From assembly GCF_044762655.1 (NCBI RefSeq), contig NZ_JBIWER010000007.1, positions 62,001 through 126,000 on the forward strand: a DNA stretch of 64,000 nucleotides. The letters are read 5' to 3'. Shown here piece by piece: positions 7,038 to 16,197 of the stretch (positions within the stretch are counted from its first letter, which is position 1; each line of letters begins with the position of its first letter). The DNA is from Psychrobacillus sp044762655. Lineage in GTDB: Bacteria > Bacillota > Bacilli > Bacillales_A > Planococcaceae. The notes under the pieces were generated by a model that ran no database searches, was not told the origin of the DNA, and was given only the letters and a program-made list of their open reading frames with translations. The translations under genes were made by a program, and so were the position numbers.

Positions 7038-8690
7038 TTATTCGATCTTAGCCCATTTTAAGTCCATGTAGCCAACTGGATGTCTTACGATTCCTGACAC
7101 TGTTGGTTTTTCAAGTGTTACTTGGTTGTAATAGTGAACTGGGAAAATTGGCATTTCATCCATTAATAATGCGTCTGCTTGGATAAGCATTTGCCAACGT
7201 TTCACTTCGTCCGTTTCCTTTTTAATATCGGCAATTAGCTTATCAAATTCTGCATTAGACCATGTTGTACGGTTCATGGAAGAACCTGTGATGAAGCTTT
7301 CTAATGCATTCACTGGATCTGCATAGTCAAATAAGAAGGAAGAACGAGACAATTGATATTTAAACTCTTTTTGCTCGGTCGCAAACACACTTGCTTCCAC
7401 ATTTTGTAGTGTTACGTCTACTCCTAATACTTCTTTGAATTTGCTTTGCAGTGCTTCTGCTATTTTCTTATGCGTATCACTTGTTGAATAAGTTAATGTT
7501 ACTTCAGGTAACTCCGTATAACCCTCTTCTGCCATACCTTCCGCCAAAAGTGTTTTTGCTTTTTCTGCATCGAACTCTACAAGTTTGCCTGCAGTTTCTC
7601 TAAATTCTTTTCCATCTGGCCCTACAAATCCGTATGGCACGAAGCCTTCTGCTGGTTTTTCACCATTCTTCGTTACAAATTCTACTATTTCTTGTTGATC
7701 AACCGCTATTCCAAAGGCTTGGCGTATTTTTTTATTCGTGAAAGGCTCTTGTGAAACATTGAAACGGTAGAAATATAATCCTGCTTGGTCTTCATTTTTT
7801 AGTTCGGGAGAGTCCATTAACTGATCAGCCAACTCCGATGGTACTCCCGATACATCTAGCTCCCCTGTTTCGTACATTTGGTATTCTGTATTAGAATCGT
7901 CTACCATAGCCCATTCTACTTTATCCAGCTCTACAGTGTCTGCATCCCAATAATTTTCATTTTTCTCAAATGTAAAGCTTACATCATGTTCCCATGCAGC
8001 TAACTTAAATGGACCATTCCCTACAAATGTATCTGCTTCTGTATACCAAGTTGCATTCTCTGTTGCTACTTTCTCATTGACTGGGAAGAAACTTGGATTT
8101 GTAATGATATTCAAGAATGCTTCTGTGGGAGTATTCAATTTCACTTCGAATACTTTTTCCTCCAATGCCTTAATAGCAACATCCTCAGCTGCGCCTTCTC
8201 CACTGTTATAGGCTTCTGCTCCATCAATGAAGTACGCTAAAAATGCGGCAGGAGAAGCTGTTTCTGGATTTAACATATGCAACCATCCATAAACAAAATC
8301 ACTTGCTAATACTGGTTCCCCATTAGACCATTTCGCATCGTCGCGAATGGTAAACGTATACGTTAGACCGTCTTCTGATACATCAATTTTTTCAGCTGTT
8401 GCAGGTTCTGCCACATGATCCTTTGAAAGTCTCACTAGTCCTTCCATTAGGTTGTTCAAGGCATTCCAAGAAACCGCATCGAAGCCAACAGATGGATCAA
8501 ATGATGTTGGTTCATTTCCATTGTTTAGTTTTAGTACTTTTTCTGTTTCCGGTTCTGCTGCTGTTTCCTTTTCTTCCCCTTCGTTACCTGTATTAGTTAC
8601 TGGTTTTTCACCAGCATCCTTCGTGGCTGTACAAGCACTTAACACAAGGACAAATAACGCTACTACAAATAATGATAACCATTTCTTCAT
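7038..8690 (-). CDS. dppE: DppE dipeptide/murein-peptide binding lipoprotein
   Basis: The ATG at 8690 behind AAGGGGGAAC is chosen over the frame start at 8726. The 550-residue product starts with a lipoprotein signal peptide ending LVLSAC (Cys20) and then a family 5 solute-binding domain (SBP_bac_5), e.g. WSNGEPVLASDFVYGW. B. subtilis DppE binds cell-wall dipeptides such as L-Ala-gamma-D-Glu peptides. It is anchored outside the membrane and feeds DppBC. It is fifth in the operon after dppD. Confidence 0.94.
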   Translation of the reverse strand: MKKWLSLFVVALFVLVLSACTATKDAGEKPVTNTGNEGEEKETAAEPETEKVLKLNNGNEPTSFDPSVGFDAVSWNALNNLMEGLVRLSKDHVAEPATAEKIDVSEDGLTYTFTIRDDAKWSNGEPVLASDFVYGWLHMLNPETASPAAFLAYFIDGAEAYNSGEGAAEDVAIKALEEKVFEVKLNTPTEAFLNIITNPSFFPVNEKVATENATWYTEADTFVGNGPFKLAAWEHDVSFTFEKNENYWDADTVELDKVEWAMVDDSNTEYQMYETGELDVSGVPSELADQLMDSPELKNEDQAGLYFYRFNVSQEPFTNKKIRQAFGIAVDQQEIVEFVTKNGEKPAEGFVPYGFVGPDGKEFRETAGKLVEFDAEKAKTLLAEGMAEEGYTELPEVTLTYSTSDTHKKIAEALQSKFKEVLGVDVTLQNVEASVFATEQKEFKYQLSRSSFLFDYADPVNALESFITGSSMNRTTWSNAEFDKLIADIKKETDEVKRWQMLIQADALLMDEMPIFPVHYYNQVTLEKPTVSGIVRHPVGYMDLKWAKIE

Positions 8691-8745
8691 CTTAGTTCCC
8701 CCTTTGTAATATATATGTGAATGCACTTACGCGCGCTCATCCTAT

Positions 8746-9774
8746 TCAAGATTGTTCTTGTAATACCTTTGCACGTTCATCTTGTAGCCAACAGTCAACC
8801 GCATGTGATTCAGATATTGTAGTCGTGAAAGGATATACATGATCACATACTTCCATCGCATACGGACATCTCGCTGTGAAAGGACATCCTTTCGGAGGAG
8901 AAAATAAATCGGGTGGTGTTCCATCAATTGGTTGTAACTCTTCCTCTACTAAATCTAGACGAGGAACTGAATTTAACAGCCCTTTTGTATAGGGATGCTC
9001 TGGTGTGTAAAAAATGGCACGCTTATCTCCGATTTCTACAATTTTCCCTGCATACATAACGGCTATTCGATCGGCGATTTTAGCAACGACTCCCAAATCA
9101 TGCGTGATCAATATTATCGATATATCTGTTTTCTCCTGAATCTCCTCAAAGAGCTCTAAAATTTGCGCTTGAATCGTTACATCGAGTGCCGTTGTCGGTT
9201 CATCTGCGATCAATAGTTCAGGTTCACAAATTAGCGCAATAGCAATCACAATCCGTTGTCGCATTCCTCCAGAAAATTGGTGCGGAAATTGCTTTAAACG
9301 CTCTGTAGGGTTTGGTATTCCTACAAGCGCTAACATCTCTATCGCTTTTTGCTTCGCTTCCTGTTTGCTTACTTTTTTATGTGTTCTTAGTCCTTCCGTT
9401 AATTGCTCCCCAATCGTGAGCGTAGGGTTTAGAGCGGTCATCGGATCTTGGAAAATCATTGATATGTCGACACCTTGGATTTTCCGCAGTTGCGGTTTCG
9501 TCATACCCGTCAATTCTTTCCCTTTAAAAACAACACTACCATTCTTAATAATGCCGGCAGGCTGTGGTATTAAACCCATAATGGCATTAGAAGTAACGCT
9601 TTTTCCACAGCCTGATTCACCTACTATCGCAAGAGTTTCTCCTTGATATAAATCGAAACTTACACCTCTAACAGCTTCAACCTCTCCACCATACGTCCGA
9701 AAAGAAACTTGAAGATTATCTACCTGGAGCACTTTTACAGGTGAACTGACCTTCTTTGTTTTCTTGCCATTCAT
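8746..9774 (-). CDS. dppD: DppD dipeptide ABC transporter ATPase
   Basis: The 342-residue ATPase has Walker A GESGCGKSV, signature FSGGMRQRIVIA, Walker B LLIADEPTTALD, the switch histidine in LITHDLG, and the Cys-rich OppD C-terminus (CPFTARCPYAMEVC). AGGAGG lies upstream of its ATG. It lies five bases after dppC and powers import by DppBC. Confidence 0.95.
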   Translation of the reverse strand: MNGKKTKKVSSPVKVLQVDNLQVSFRTYGGEVEAVRGVSFDLYQGETLAIVGESGCGKSVTSNAIMGLIPQPAGIIKNGSVVFKGKELTGMTKPQLRKIQGVDISMIFQDPMTALNPTLTIGEQLTEGLRTHKKVSKQEAKQKAIEMLALVGIPNPTERLKQFPHQFSGGMRQRIVIAIALICEPELLIADEPTTALDVTIQAQILELFEEIQEKTDISIILITHDLGVVAKIADRIAVMYAGKIVEIGDKRAIFYTPEHPYTKGLLNSVPRLDLVEEELQPIDGTPPDLFSPPKGCPFTARCPYAMEVCDHVYPFTTTISESHAVDCWLQDERAKVLQEQS

Positions 9775-9779
9775 CCAAT

Positions 9780-10727
9780 CTACCTCCTAAGCTTCGGATC
9801 TAGCGCATCCTGCAGTCCATCCCCTAGCACATTAAACGCAAACATCGTTAAAGATATAAACAACGCAGGGAAGAATAAGCGCCACCAATGACCGGATAAA
9901 ATAACAGGAAGCGCATCATTTGCCATTACACCCCAGCTTGCAAATGGAGCTGCTATCCCTAATCCTAAAAAGCTTAGAAATGCTTCAGCAAAAATAGCAC
10001 TTGGAACTGTTAGCGTCATTTGTACTATAATAGGACCCATCGTATTGGGTAATAAATTCTTTCGAATAATTCTAGAGCTTTTGGCACCAAACGACTTGGA
10101 GGCTGTTACGAATTCATAGTTTTTAATCTGTAATACCTGTCCCCGAACAATTCGAGCCATCCCTACCCATCCAGTCACTGTAAGTGCTACGATGATGGTC
10201 GTTAAACTTGCTCCCATAATTACCATTAACAAAATCACTACTAACAAGTGGGGTAATCCGTAAAGTACTTCTACTATACGCATCATGATGGAATCTGTGC
10301 GCCCCCCTTTGTAACCACTTATACCGCCGTAAATAATCCCAATAAAGAAATCAATGAGCGCTGCCATTACTCCAACAAATATGGAAATACGGGCACCATA
10401 CCAGGTTCTTGTAAATACGTCTCTTCCTGCCTCATCTGTACCAAACCAATGAGCAGCGGATGGTGGCTGGTTTTGACTAGGGTAATCGGTAGCCGTAACA
10501 GAATAAGGAGAAAAAATTGGTCCAAATATAGCGAAGAGCATCAATAAAATAAGAAAGATCAATCCGCCCATCGCCAATTTATTTTTTCGTAAACGACGCC
10601 AAGCGTCTTTCCAATAAGACAAAGAAGGTCTTACAACAGATTCTGCCTTTCCCTGTTCTTTCGGAAGAGTTCTAAACCATTCATCTTTTACATGCTGCGG
10701 GGATATTACTTCTTGTGAATTTGTCAT
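9780..10727 (-). CDS. dppC: DppC dipeptide permease subunit
   Basis: The 315-residue membrane protein has an N-terminal cytoplasmic stretch, the OppC_N segment and a binding-protein-dependent transport domain. The ABC-contact EAA loop is visible as EFVTASKSFGAKSSRII. About six membrane helices are apparent. Its start codon overlaps the dppB stop by one base (TAATG), indicating translational coupling. Confidence 0.94.
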   Translation of the reverse strand: MTNSQEVISPQHVKDEWFRTLPKEQGKAESVVRPSLSYWKDAWRRLRKNKLAMGGLIFLILLMLFAIFGPIFSPYSVTATDYPSQNQPPSAAHWFGTDEAGRDVFTRTWYGARISIFVGVMAALIDFFIGIIYGGISGYKGGRTDSIMMRIVEVLYGLPHLLVVILLMVIMGASLTTIIVALTVTGWVGMARIVRGQVLQIKNYEFVTASKSFGAKSSRIIRKNLLPNTMGPIIVQMTLTVPSAIFAEAFLSFLGLGIAAPFASWGVMANDALPVILSGHWWRLFFPALFISLTMFAFNVLGDGLQDALDPKLRR

Positions 10728-11662
10728 TATGCATCCCCCTCTTTACGGTGTAATTTTATACGTGGATCCAGTAGTCCGTAGACGATATCTACAATGAAAA
10801 GCATGAACACTAGAAATGAACTATAAAACACAGTTGTCCCCATAATTACTGGATAATCTCGATTGTTAATACTCTCTACGAAATATTTCCCCATGCCTGG
10901 AATAGCGAAAATACGCTCGATCACAAATGTTCCTGTTAGAATTCCAGCAAGCATTGTCCCTAGAATTGTCACTACTGGCATAAGCGCATTTCTTAATGCG
11001 TGGCGAACAATTATTCTTACAGGGGATAATCCTTTTGCTCGAGCCATTTTAATATAATCCTGGGTTAGAACTTCTAACATACTAGATCTAGTTAAACGAG
11101 CAATTATAGCGGTAGGTCCCGTCGCAAGAGCTATTATCGGCAATATCATATGTAACGGACTAGACCAGGTTGCCGCCGGAAGCAAGTCCCAGGTCACAGC
11201 AAGTTGTTGAATAAGTAATGTCGCCAACACAAAGTTTGGAACAGATATACCAATAACCGCAAATGTCATCGCAAAATAATCGACTAGACCATTATGCCTA
11301 AGTGCAGCAATCGTTCCTAAAATAATTCCTGAGAGCAAAGCTACTAAAATAGTAAGCATCCCAAGTTCAAACGAAATCGGGAATCCCCTTGCCAACAGTT
11401 CATTTACAGATTCATTCGGCTTCTTAATGGATGGTCCAAAATCGAATGTCACGATAGATTTTAAATAACTTAAGTACTGAATATGAAGGGGTTGGTCTAA
11501 TTTATAAAACTTTTCTAAGTTTGCCTGAATAGTAGGATTAGTAGTTCGTTCACCTTCAAATGGAGAGCCTGGTATTAAGTGCATCAACACGAAAGTTAAA
11601 GTAGCGATGATTAGAATTGTTGCAATCATCATGATAAAACGCTTTACAATATATTTCCCCAC
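10727..11662 (-). CDS. dppB: DppB dipeptide permease subunit
   Basis: The 311-residue permease starts with GTG at 11662 behind GAGGGGG. It has six predicted helices and the EAA loop DYIKMARAKGLSPVRII. It pairs with DppC. The gap to dppA is 12 bases. Confidence 0.94.
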   Translation of the reverse strand: MGKYIVKRFIMMIATILIIATLTFVLMHLIPGSPFEGERTTNPTIQANLEKFYKLDQPLHIQYLSYLKSIVTFDFGPSIKKPNESVNELLARGFPISFELGMLTILVALLSGIILGTIAALRHNGLVDYFAMTFAVIGISVPNFVLATLLIQQLAVTWDLLPAATWSSPLHMILPIIALATGPTAIIARLTRSSMLEVLTQDYIKMARAKGLSPVRIIVRHALRNALMPVVTILGTMLAGILTGTFVIERIFAIPGMGKYFVESINNRDYPVIMGTTVFYSSFLVFMLFIVDIVYGLLDPRIKLHRKEGDA

Positions 11663-11674
11663 TCAAAAGCCCCC

Positions 11675-12499
11675 TCAACAGAATTTAGCTTGTAACGCTA
11701 ATTCCACCATAACAAGCATCGCTCGATACGCCTCTAATATATCTTTCGCTTTAAATTCAACCATTGTAGTTCCTTCGATAATTTCACAACCTGGCATTAA
11801 AGCTGCCCACTCCGCTTGACCATAGTTCACAAACTCAATTCGTAATACCGGCTTATCAGGTGGTGTTAGTGGCTTAATTTGATCTCTTTTTTCGATTGCC
11901 TCGACTACTTTCTCTTTAAGCAAAGCCTGTGATTTTAAAGGATGTAACGTTTTTACAGCTGAACGAGAAATAGATTCTTTCACCACTGCAGTAACCACGC
12001 CCGGAAGCAGAGCTTCTGCTTCTCTACAAGCACCGTCATCTCCTGCCACCATAATTACGGGCACGCCATAATGTCCAGCTACAAAAGCATTTAACCCGAG
12101 TTCTCCTATCTCCACATCGTTTATGTACATATTACGAACCCCAAAAATCATCGAGTGACTCATCACACCCGGTTGTCCAGCGCGGGAATGATACCCAGCA
12201 AATACTGCTCCTAAATAGGTTTCATCTAATGCATGCACCATAGAATAGGGTTTAAAATCCCCTGTGATTAAAGAAGCATCTGGATGCAATTCTTCTACTA
12301 GTAGATTATTCATCTTAGAATGGCTGTCGTTAACCAATACTTCCTTTACTCCTTTTGATAAAGCACCTTCTACAATAGCATTAGCTTCTTGCGTCATTAT
12401 ACGTCTCGCCCGTTCATAATTATGCTTGTTGGACTCTACAAACGTATAATCTGGTAACCCGGTAATACCTTCCATATCGACCGATAAAAATAGTTTCAT
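11675..12499 (-). CDS. dppA: DppA D-aminopeptidase
   Basis: The 274-residue protein has the M55 family zinc ligands at the same residue numbers as B. subtilis DppA: Asp8 and Glu10 (SVDMEG), His60, His104 and Glu133. The enzyme releases D-amino acids from D-Ala-containing peptides and forms a decameric self-compartmentalised complex in the cytoplasm. It is first in the dpp-ykf operon, directly behind a promoter with a CodY-like box. Confidence 0.96.
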   Translation of the reverse strand: MKLFLSVDMEGITGLPDYTFVESNKHNYERARRIMTQEANAIVEGALSKGVKEVLVNDSHSKMNNLLVEELHPDASLITGDFKPYSMVHALDETYLGAVFAGYHSRAGQPGVMSHSMIFGVRNMYINDVEIGELGLNAFVAGHYGVPVIMVAGDDGACREAEALLPGVVTAVVKESISRSAVKTLHPLKSQALLKEKVVEAIEKRDQIKPLTPPDKPVLRIEFVNYGQAEWAALMPGCEIIEGTTMVEFKAKDILEAYRAMLVMVELALQAKFC

Positions 12500-12552
12500 C
12501 TTACTCCCCCATGTTCATCTATCATTATATTTTGAATATCGAAATAAATTAA

Positions 12553-12581
12553 ATTTTATCAAAATATACTGAAAATTACAA
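12553..12581 (-). promoter_or_regulatory. dppA promoter with CodY-like box
   Basis: Minus strand: TTGTAA (12576-12581), 17-base spacer, TAAAAT (12553-12558). Between them AATATACTGAAAATT (12563-12577) matches the CodY consensus AATTTTCWGAAAATT with two mismatches. The dpp operon of B. subtilis is a known CodY target. A second -10-like TATAAT lies closer to the gene, so the exact promoter is uncertain. Confidence 0.65.
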
Positions 12582-12629
12582 TATGTATAATTACTTAGAT
12601 AACTTGATATTTCCAAATTAAATTATAGT

Positions 12630-12670
12630 AAAAAAAAGCAAATGCCCTTTTTATGTAAAAGGCATTTGCT
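12630..12670 (-). terminator. Intrinsic terminator of the cotD-like gene
   Basis: A long hairpin with arms AGCAAATGCC and GGCATTTGCT, extended by A/T pairs (about 12638-12670), is followed on the minus strand by eight T residues. Confidence 0.88.
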
Positions 12671-12709
12671 CATGTTTTCTATATTACGAAAATCTACAAT
12701 ATCGATGAA

Positions 12710-13066
12710 TTATCTGTTCTGACCTGGAAAGAACTGTTGCTGTCCGTATTGTTGTTGCCCGAATTGTTGTCCATATGGTTGACCAAATGATTGTTGTGGA
12801 TACATTCCTTGCTGCATAGGAAATGCCTGCTGACTTCCGGGTGCCATTACGTTTTGGTTTGTCACCGTGTAAAAGTGCTGAGGGACGTTTACGATATGTT
12901 CTCTATTCACGTTTACAATTGGATGGATAACAGGCTGCATTCTTGGTAGGAATGAATCACGCACTCGGTATTGCGGGGGACAAACAATTGGTTGAGCAGC
13001 TGGTTGATGCCACTGCGTTTTTTGACAGGAATGACAGGAACTAGGTTGATGATGATGTGGATTCAT
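12710..13066 (-). CDS. cotD: CotD-family inner spore coat protein
   Basis: The ATG at 13066 follows AAGGAGGTGA at seven bases, so the 22 codons upstream in frame are not used. The 118-residue product has a His-rich start (MNPHHHQ), a Cys pair (SCHSCQ), the CotD core CPPQYRVRDSFLPR...PVIHPIVNVNREHIVNVPQHFY, and a Gln/Gly/Phe-rich tail of QQFGQQ/QQYGQQ repeats. CotD is an inner coat protein made late in the mother cell. The Gln-rich tail is not part of the classical protein. A sporulation promoter could not be identified with confidence. Confidence 0.82.
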   Translation of the reverse strand: MNPHHHQPSSCHSCQKTQWHQPAAQPIVCPPQYRVRDSFLPRMQPVIHPIVNVNREHIVNVPQHFYTVTNQNVMAPGSQQAFPMQQGMYPQQSFGQPYGQQFGQQQYGQQQFFPGQNR

Positions 13067-13214
13067 GGTTAATTCACCTCCTTCTTGCACTACTATTAAT
13101 AAATGCAAAAGGACTGTATACAAACTAGACAAACATCACCATTGGATAAAAATAAAAACAGAAAAATAATCCCTTAAAGTAAATAAAAATTCTTTAAAAA
13201 AGAAAAATCCGGTA

Positions 13215-13350
13215 ATAAAACATTCGTTTCTTTAAGCTCAAAAGCTGTTACGAATGTTTTCAAAAGGCTTTGGAAGAAGCTTTGCTATATTTTTACCGAT
13301 TGATCTTTGAGAGGTTGGTCGTGACATCCCGACCAACCTCTCTTTTCTCG
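13215..13350 (+). ncRNA. Structured RNA element, copy A (unrecognised family)
   Basis: This plus-strand segment in a 330-base gap matches 27371-27520: about 58 of 79 aligned positions agree (13230-13308 against 27389-27468, one 1-base indel, counted by hand). Shared blocks are CTTTAAG, TCAAAA, CTGTT, GTTTTC, GCTTTGGA, CTATAT and TACCGA. In copy A an 11-bp helix joins 13217-13227 with 13250-13260, and GAGAGGTTGGTCG pairs with CGACCAACCTCTC (about 13309-13342) followed by TTTT. It matches no riboswitch motif I know. Both flanking genes are on the other strand. Confidence 0.5.
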
Positions 13351-13397
13351 ATGGTTTTTCTGTCCCCTCGCCCTCCTCCAAAAGGAAGAAATCTAGC

Positions 13398-14348
13398 TTA
13401 ATTCAATAAATAAGTAGGGTTTTTACCATGAGATTTTTCAATTACATTTCTTACTGCTTTCTCGCGAATTTCTCTAAAAGCATCAACAGAATACCATGCA
13501 GCATGCGGGGTCATAACAACTTGTTTTAGATTACGAAGGGGGTGCACCACTGGAAGAGGTTCCTCTTCCGTGACATCTAAAAATGCTCCAGCTATTTCTT
13601 CGTTTTCCAATGCCGCTACAAGGGCCTTTTCATCTATTATCGGCCCCCTAGCAGTATTTATGATAAATGCTGATTTCTTCATCATTTTTAGTTCGCGTTC
13701 TCCGATTAAATGATGTGTAGCTTTTATGAGAGGTACGTGAATAGAAACAAAATCACTGCTTATCATTATATCGTCAATCGTTGCCTTAACTACTCCATCT
13801 TCCTCCATTTTCTCTGCAGAAACAAAAGGGTCATATGCCTGCACTTGGTATCCAATAGCTTTTAATTTTTGTCCCAAACGACGAGGAATTTTCCCATACC
13901 CAAGCAATCCTACAACAGCTTCACTTGCCCGCAAAGGTATCTGTGCTTTTTTAAAATCCCATCCACCGGCATTTGTGTCTTCATAATAGACAAATAAATT
14001 TCGAGCAGCAGCCATAATGGAAGCAAGTGCATGATCCGAGACTTCATCTACGCAATAGTCATTTACATTTGCCACTTGAATTCCTAGCTCTGTTGCAGCT
14101 TCAACATCGACCATATTGATACCTATCCCAAATCGTGAAATCAGTTTTAGATTCGGTGCAGCTTCCATGATTTCTCTATCAATATTTGCATACAGTATTA
14201 TAATGGCATCTGACTGTTGCGCAGCTTTTATAATCTCTGCTTTTTCCCGAGACTGTAGCACCGTAAATTGAATATCCGCTTCACTCAGCATACTTTCTTC
14301 AATAAACAAGTCTTCCCACTCATGATCTATTAAAGTTACTCTAAACAT
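13398..14348 (-). CDS. D-isomer-specific 2-hydroxyacid dehydrogenase (C-terminal-binding-protein type)
   Basis: The 316-residue NAD-dependent dehydrogenase has the nucleotide motif GLLGYGKIPRRLG, the catalytic Arg in NTARGPIID, a Glu in AGAFLDVTEEEPL and the catalytic His in MTPHAAWYS. Family members interconvert 2-hydroxy and 2-oxo acids. It is last in the TRAP-aldolase operon, 15 bases after dctM. Here it would plausibly oxidise the imported hydroxy acid to the 2-oxo acid that the aldolase cleaves; this is inference. The substrate is unknown. Confidence 0.85.
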   Translation of the reverse strand: MFRVTLIDHEWEDLFIEESMLSEADIQFTVLQSREKAEIIKAAQQSDAIIILYANIDREIMEAAPNLKLISRFGIGINMVDVEAATELGIQVANVNDYCVDEVSDHALASIMAAARNLFVYYEDTNAGGWDFKKAQIPLRASEAVVGLLGYGKIPRRLGQKLKAIGYQVQAYDPFVSAEKMEEDGVVKATIDDIMISSDFVSIHVPLIKATHHLIGERELKMMKKSAFIINTARGPIIDEKALVAALENEEIAGAFLDVTEEEPLPVVHPLRNLKQVVMTPHAAWYSVDAFREIREKAVRNVIEKSHGKNPTYLLN

Positions 14349-14363
14349 ACTAAACTTCCCCTT

Positions 14364-15635
14364 TTATACTAGGACTAAAGAAATCCAAGAAATATACGTA
14401 ATAATTAATAATGTAATAACTAAAGCCAAAAAACCTGGCATTATAGCTTTTGATAATGGCTCAATTTTAATATTCGATATACTGGAAGCTACGAATAGAT
14501 TTAAACCAAGAGGCGGAGTGATAAACCCTAGACTTAGATTGACAATCATAATAATTCCAAAGTGAATTGGGTCAACACCCATTTGAGCACTTAGAGGAAG
14601 TAAGATTGGAGTCAATATAATAACTGCCGCAATAGTTTCCATGAATGTCCCAACGACTAATAGTAATAAATTCACCAATAATAAGAAAATAATTGGATTA
14701 TCGGTAATTTGCATAATACTTGCAGCCACTGTGTTGGGTATTTGTTCGAGTGCTAATATACGTCCAAAAACTGCTGCTGCAGCTACAATTACCATGATCG
14801 ATCCTGTAGAGATTGCTGAATCATAGAATATAGCAACTGTTTGCTTCCAGTTCAGCTCACGGTATACTAAGAAACTTAATATTAATCCGTAAACAACCGC
14901 TACGACCGCTGCTTCAGTTGGTGTAAATATCCCACCATAAATACCTCCAAGAATTACCACCGGCATTAATATAGCGCCTTTTCCTTTATTAATAGCTTGA
15001 AATCTTTCTTTCCATGTTGCTTTTGGATCGGGTTTATAGTTTTCCTTACGAGCATGTAAATAGGCCCATAGCATCAGCGCAAAGCCCATTAAGATTCCAG
15101 GAATAATACCAGCTTTGAATAAGTTCCCAATAGAAGTTCCTGATGAAACCCCATAAATAACTAGGGGAATACTTGGTGGAATAACAATCCCAATAGTTCC
15201 TGCTGAAGCAATAAGAGCAGTAGCAAATATTTTGTTATACCCTCTTTTCACCATTTCAGGAATCATAATAGTCCCAATTGCCGCAACAGTAGCAGGCCCT
15301 GATCCAGATATTGCGGAGAAGAACATCGCAGTTAAGACCGCTGCAATAGCAAAGCCCCCTCGATAATGTCCTACAAATGAATTAGCTATATTCAATAAGC
15401 GCTCGGAAACTCCACCGCGTCCCATCAATACACCCGCTAGAATGAAAAATGGAATCGCCATTAACGGGAAGGAGTCATTTGCTGTTATCATTACTTGGGT
15501 CAATAAACTAAAAGGTAATGTTATATCTGTTAAAAGTATTGTTCCTAAACTCGCTAATAGCAATGAAAATCCTACCGGAACAGATAAGAGTAGAAACAGT
15601 ATTAAAAGACCAAATAATACTAATGCTGAACTCAT
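14364..15635 (-). CDS. dctM: TRAP transporter large permease (DctM)
   Basis: The 423-residue protein is almost wholly membrane helices (about 12) and has the DctM hallmarks SGSGPATVAAIGTIMIPEM and GIVIPPSIPLVIYG. It is the ion-coupled translocation subunit for an organic acid. Its start overlaps the dctQ stop by four bases, so the two are coupled. Confidence 0.95.
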   Translation of the reverse strand: MSSALVLFGLLILFLLLSVPVGFSLLLASLGTILLTDITLPFSLLTQVMITANDSFPLMAIPFFILAGVLMGRGGVSERLLNIANSFVGHYRGGFAIAAVLTAMFFSAISGSGPATVAAIGTIMIPEMVKRGYNKIFATALIASAGTIGIVIPPSIPLVIYGVSSGTSIGNLFKAGIIPGILMGFALMLWAYLHARKENYKPDPKATWKERFQAINKGKGAILMPVVILGGIYGGIFTPTEAAVVAVVYGLILSFLVYRELNWKQTVAIFYDSAISTGSIMVIVAAAAVFGRILALEQIPNTVAASIMQITDNPIIFLLLVNLLLLVVGTFMETIAAVIILTPILLPLSAQMGVDPIHFGIIMIVNLSLGFITPPLGLNLFVASSISNIKIEPLSKAIMPGFLALVITLLIITYISWISLVLV

Positions 15636-16135
15636 ATAATAATATCCTCCTCTTTATTAGTGGAAGCTTTACCAGTATAAAGTAGGACAGAAGCTTGTAT
15701 TATTCTAATGATAGAAAATAGAAATCCAATAGGTAGAGCAGAATATACAATCCACATTGGAATTTGTAAAGTTGCTGATTTTTGATTAAAAGTCTTCATG
15801 TTTTGAATTAAATCCAGACCTTGGACTAACAAAAATATCGACAAAACCAACAAAAGTAAGTAAACAAACTGTTGAATTACCTTTTGAAAACCTAAAGGAA
15901 GACGATCTAAAACAATATCTATACTTATATGCTTTTTTTCAATAAATGAAATTCCAATGGATAAGAAAATTAACCATATGAATAAATAACGAGAAGCTTC
16001 TTCTGTCCAACCTATCGCATCACCCATAACATAACGAGAAAATACTTGTAAGAAGATTAAAATCACCATCAAGAACATCGATAATGTTACGAGAGTTTTT
16101 TCAAAGTTATTTAAAACTTTTACAAATGACTTCAT
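15632..16135 (-). CDS. dctQ: TRAP transporter small permease (DctQ)
   Basis: The ATG at 16135 (MKSFVKVLNNFEKTL) with AGGGAGTG upstream is chosen over the frame start at 16189. The 167-residue protein has four helices and the DctQ pattern WTEEASRYLFIWLIFLS near helix 2. It bridges DctP and DctM. Confidence 0.93.
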   Translation of the reverse strand: MKSFVKVLNNFEKTLVTLSMFLMVILIFLQVFSRYVMGDAIGWTEEASRYLFIWLIFLSIGISFIEKKHISIDIVLDRLPLGFQKVIQQFVYLLLLVLSIFLLVQGLDLIQNMKTFNQKSATLQIPMWIVYSALPIGFLFSIIRIIQASVLLYTGKASTNKEEDIII

Positions 16136-16197
16136 TAGAAAACACTCCCTATGTACTAATGTAGGACAGTCTATTGACTGTCCTATCATCGCTTTTG

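Noticed and set aside
12500..12552. Second possible dppA promoter (TATAAT near 12523-12528)
   Set aside because: The -10 is good but no -35 at 16-18 bases is convincing; kept only as a remark.
13309..13345. Hairpin as part of a T-box leader for the neighbouring genes
   Set aside because: No T-box sequence (GGGTGGNACCGCG) or specifier stem is present, and the adjacent genes are on the opposite strand.
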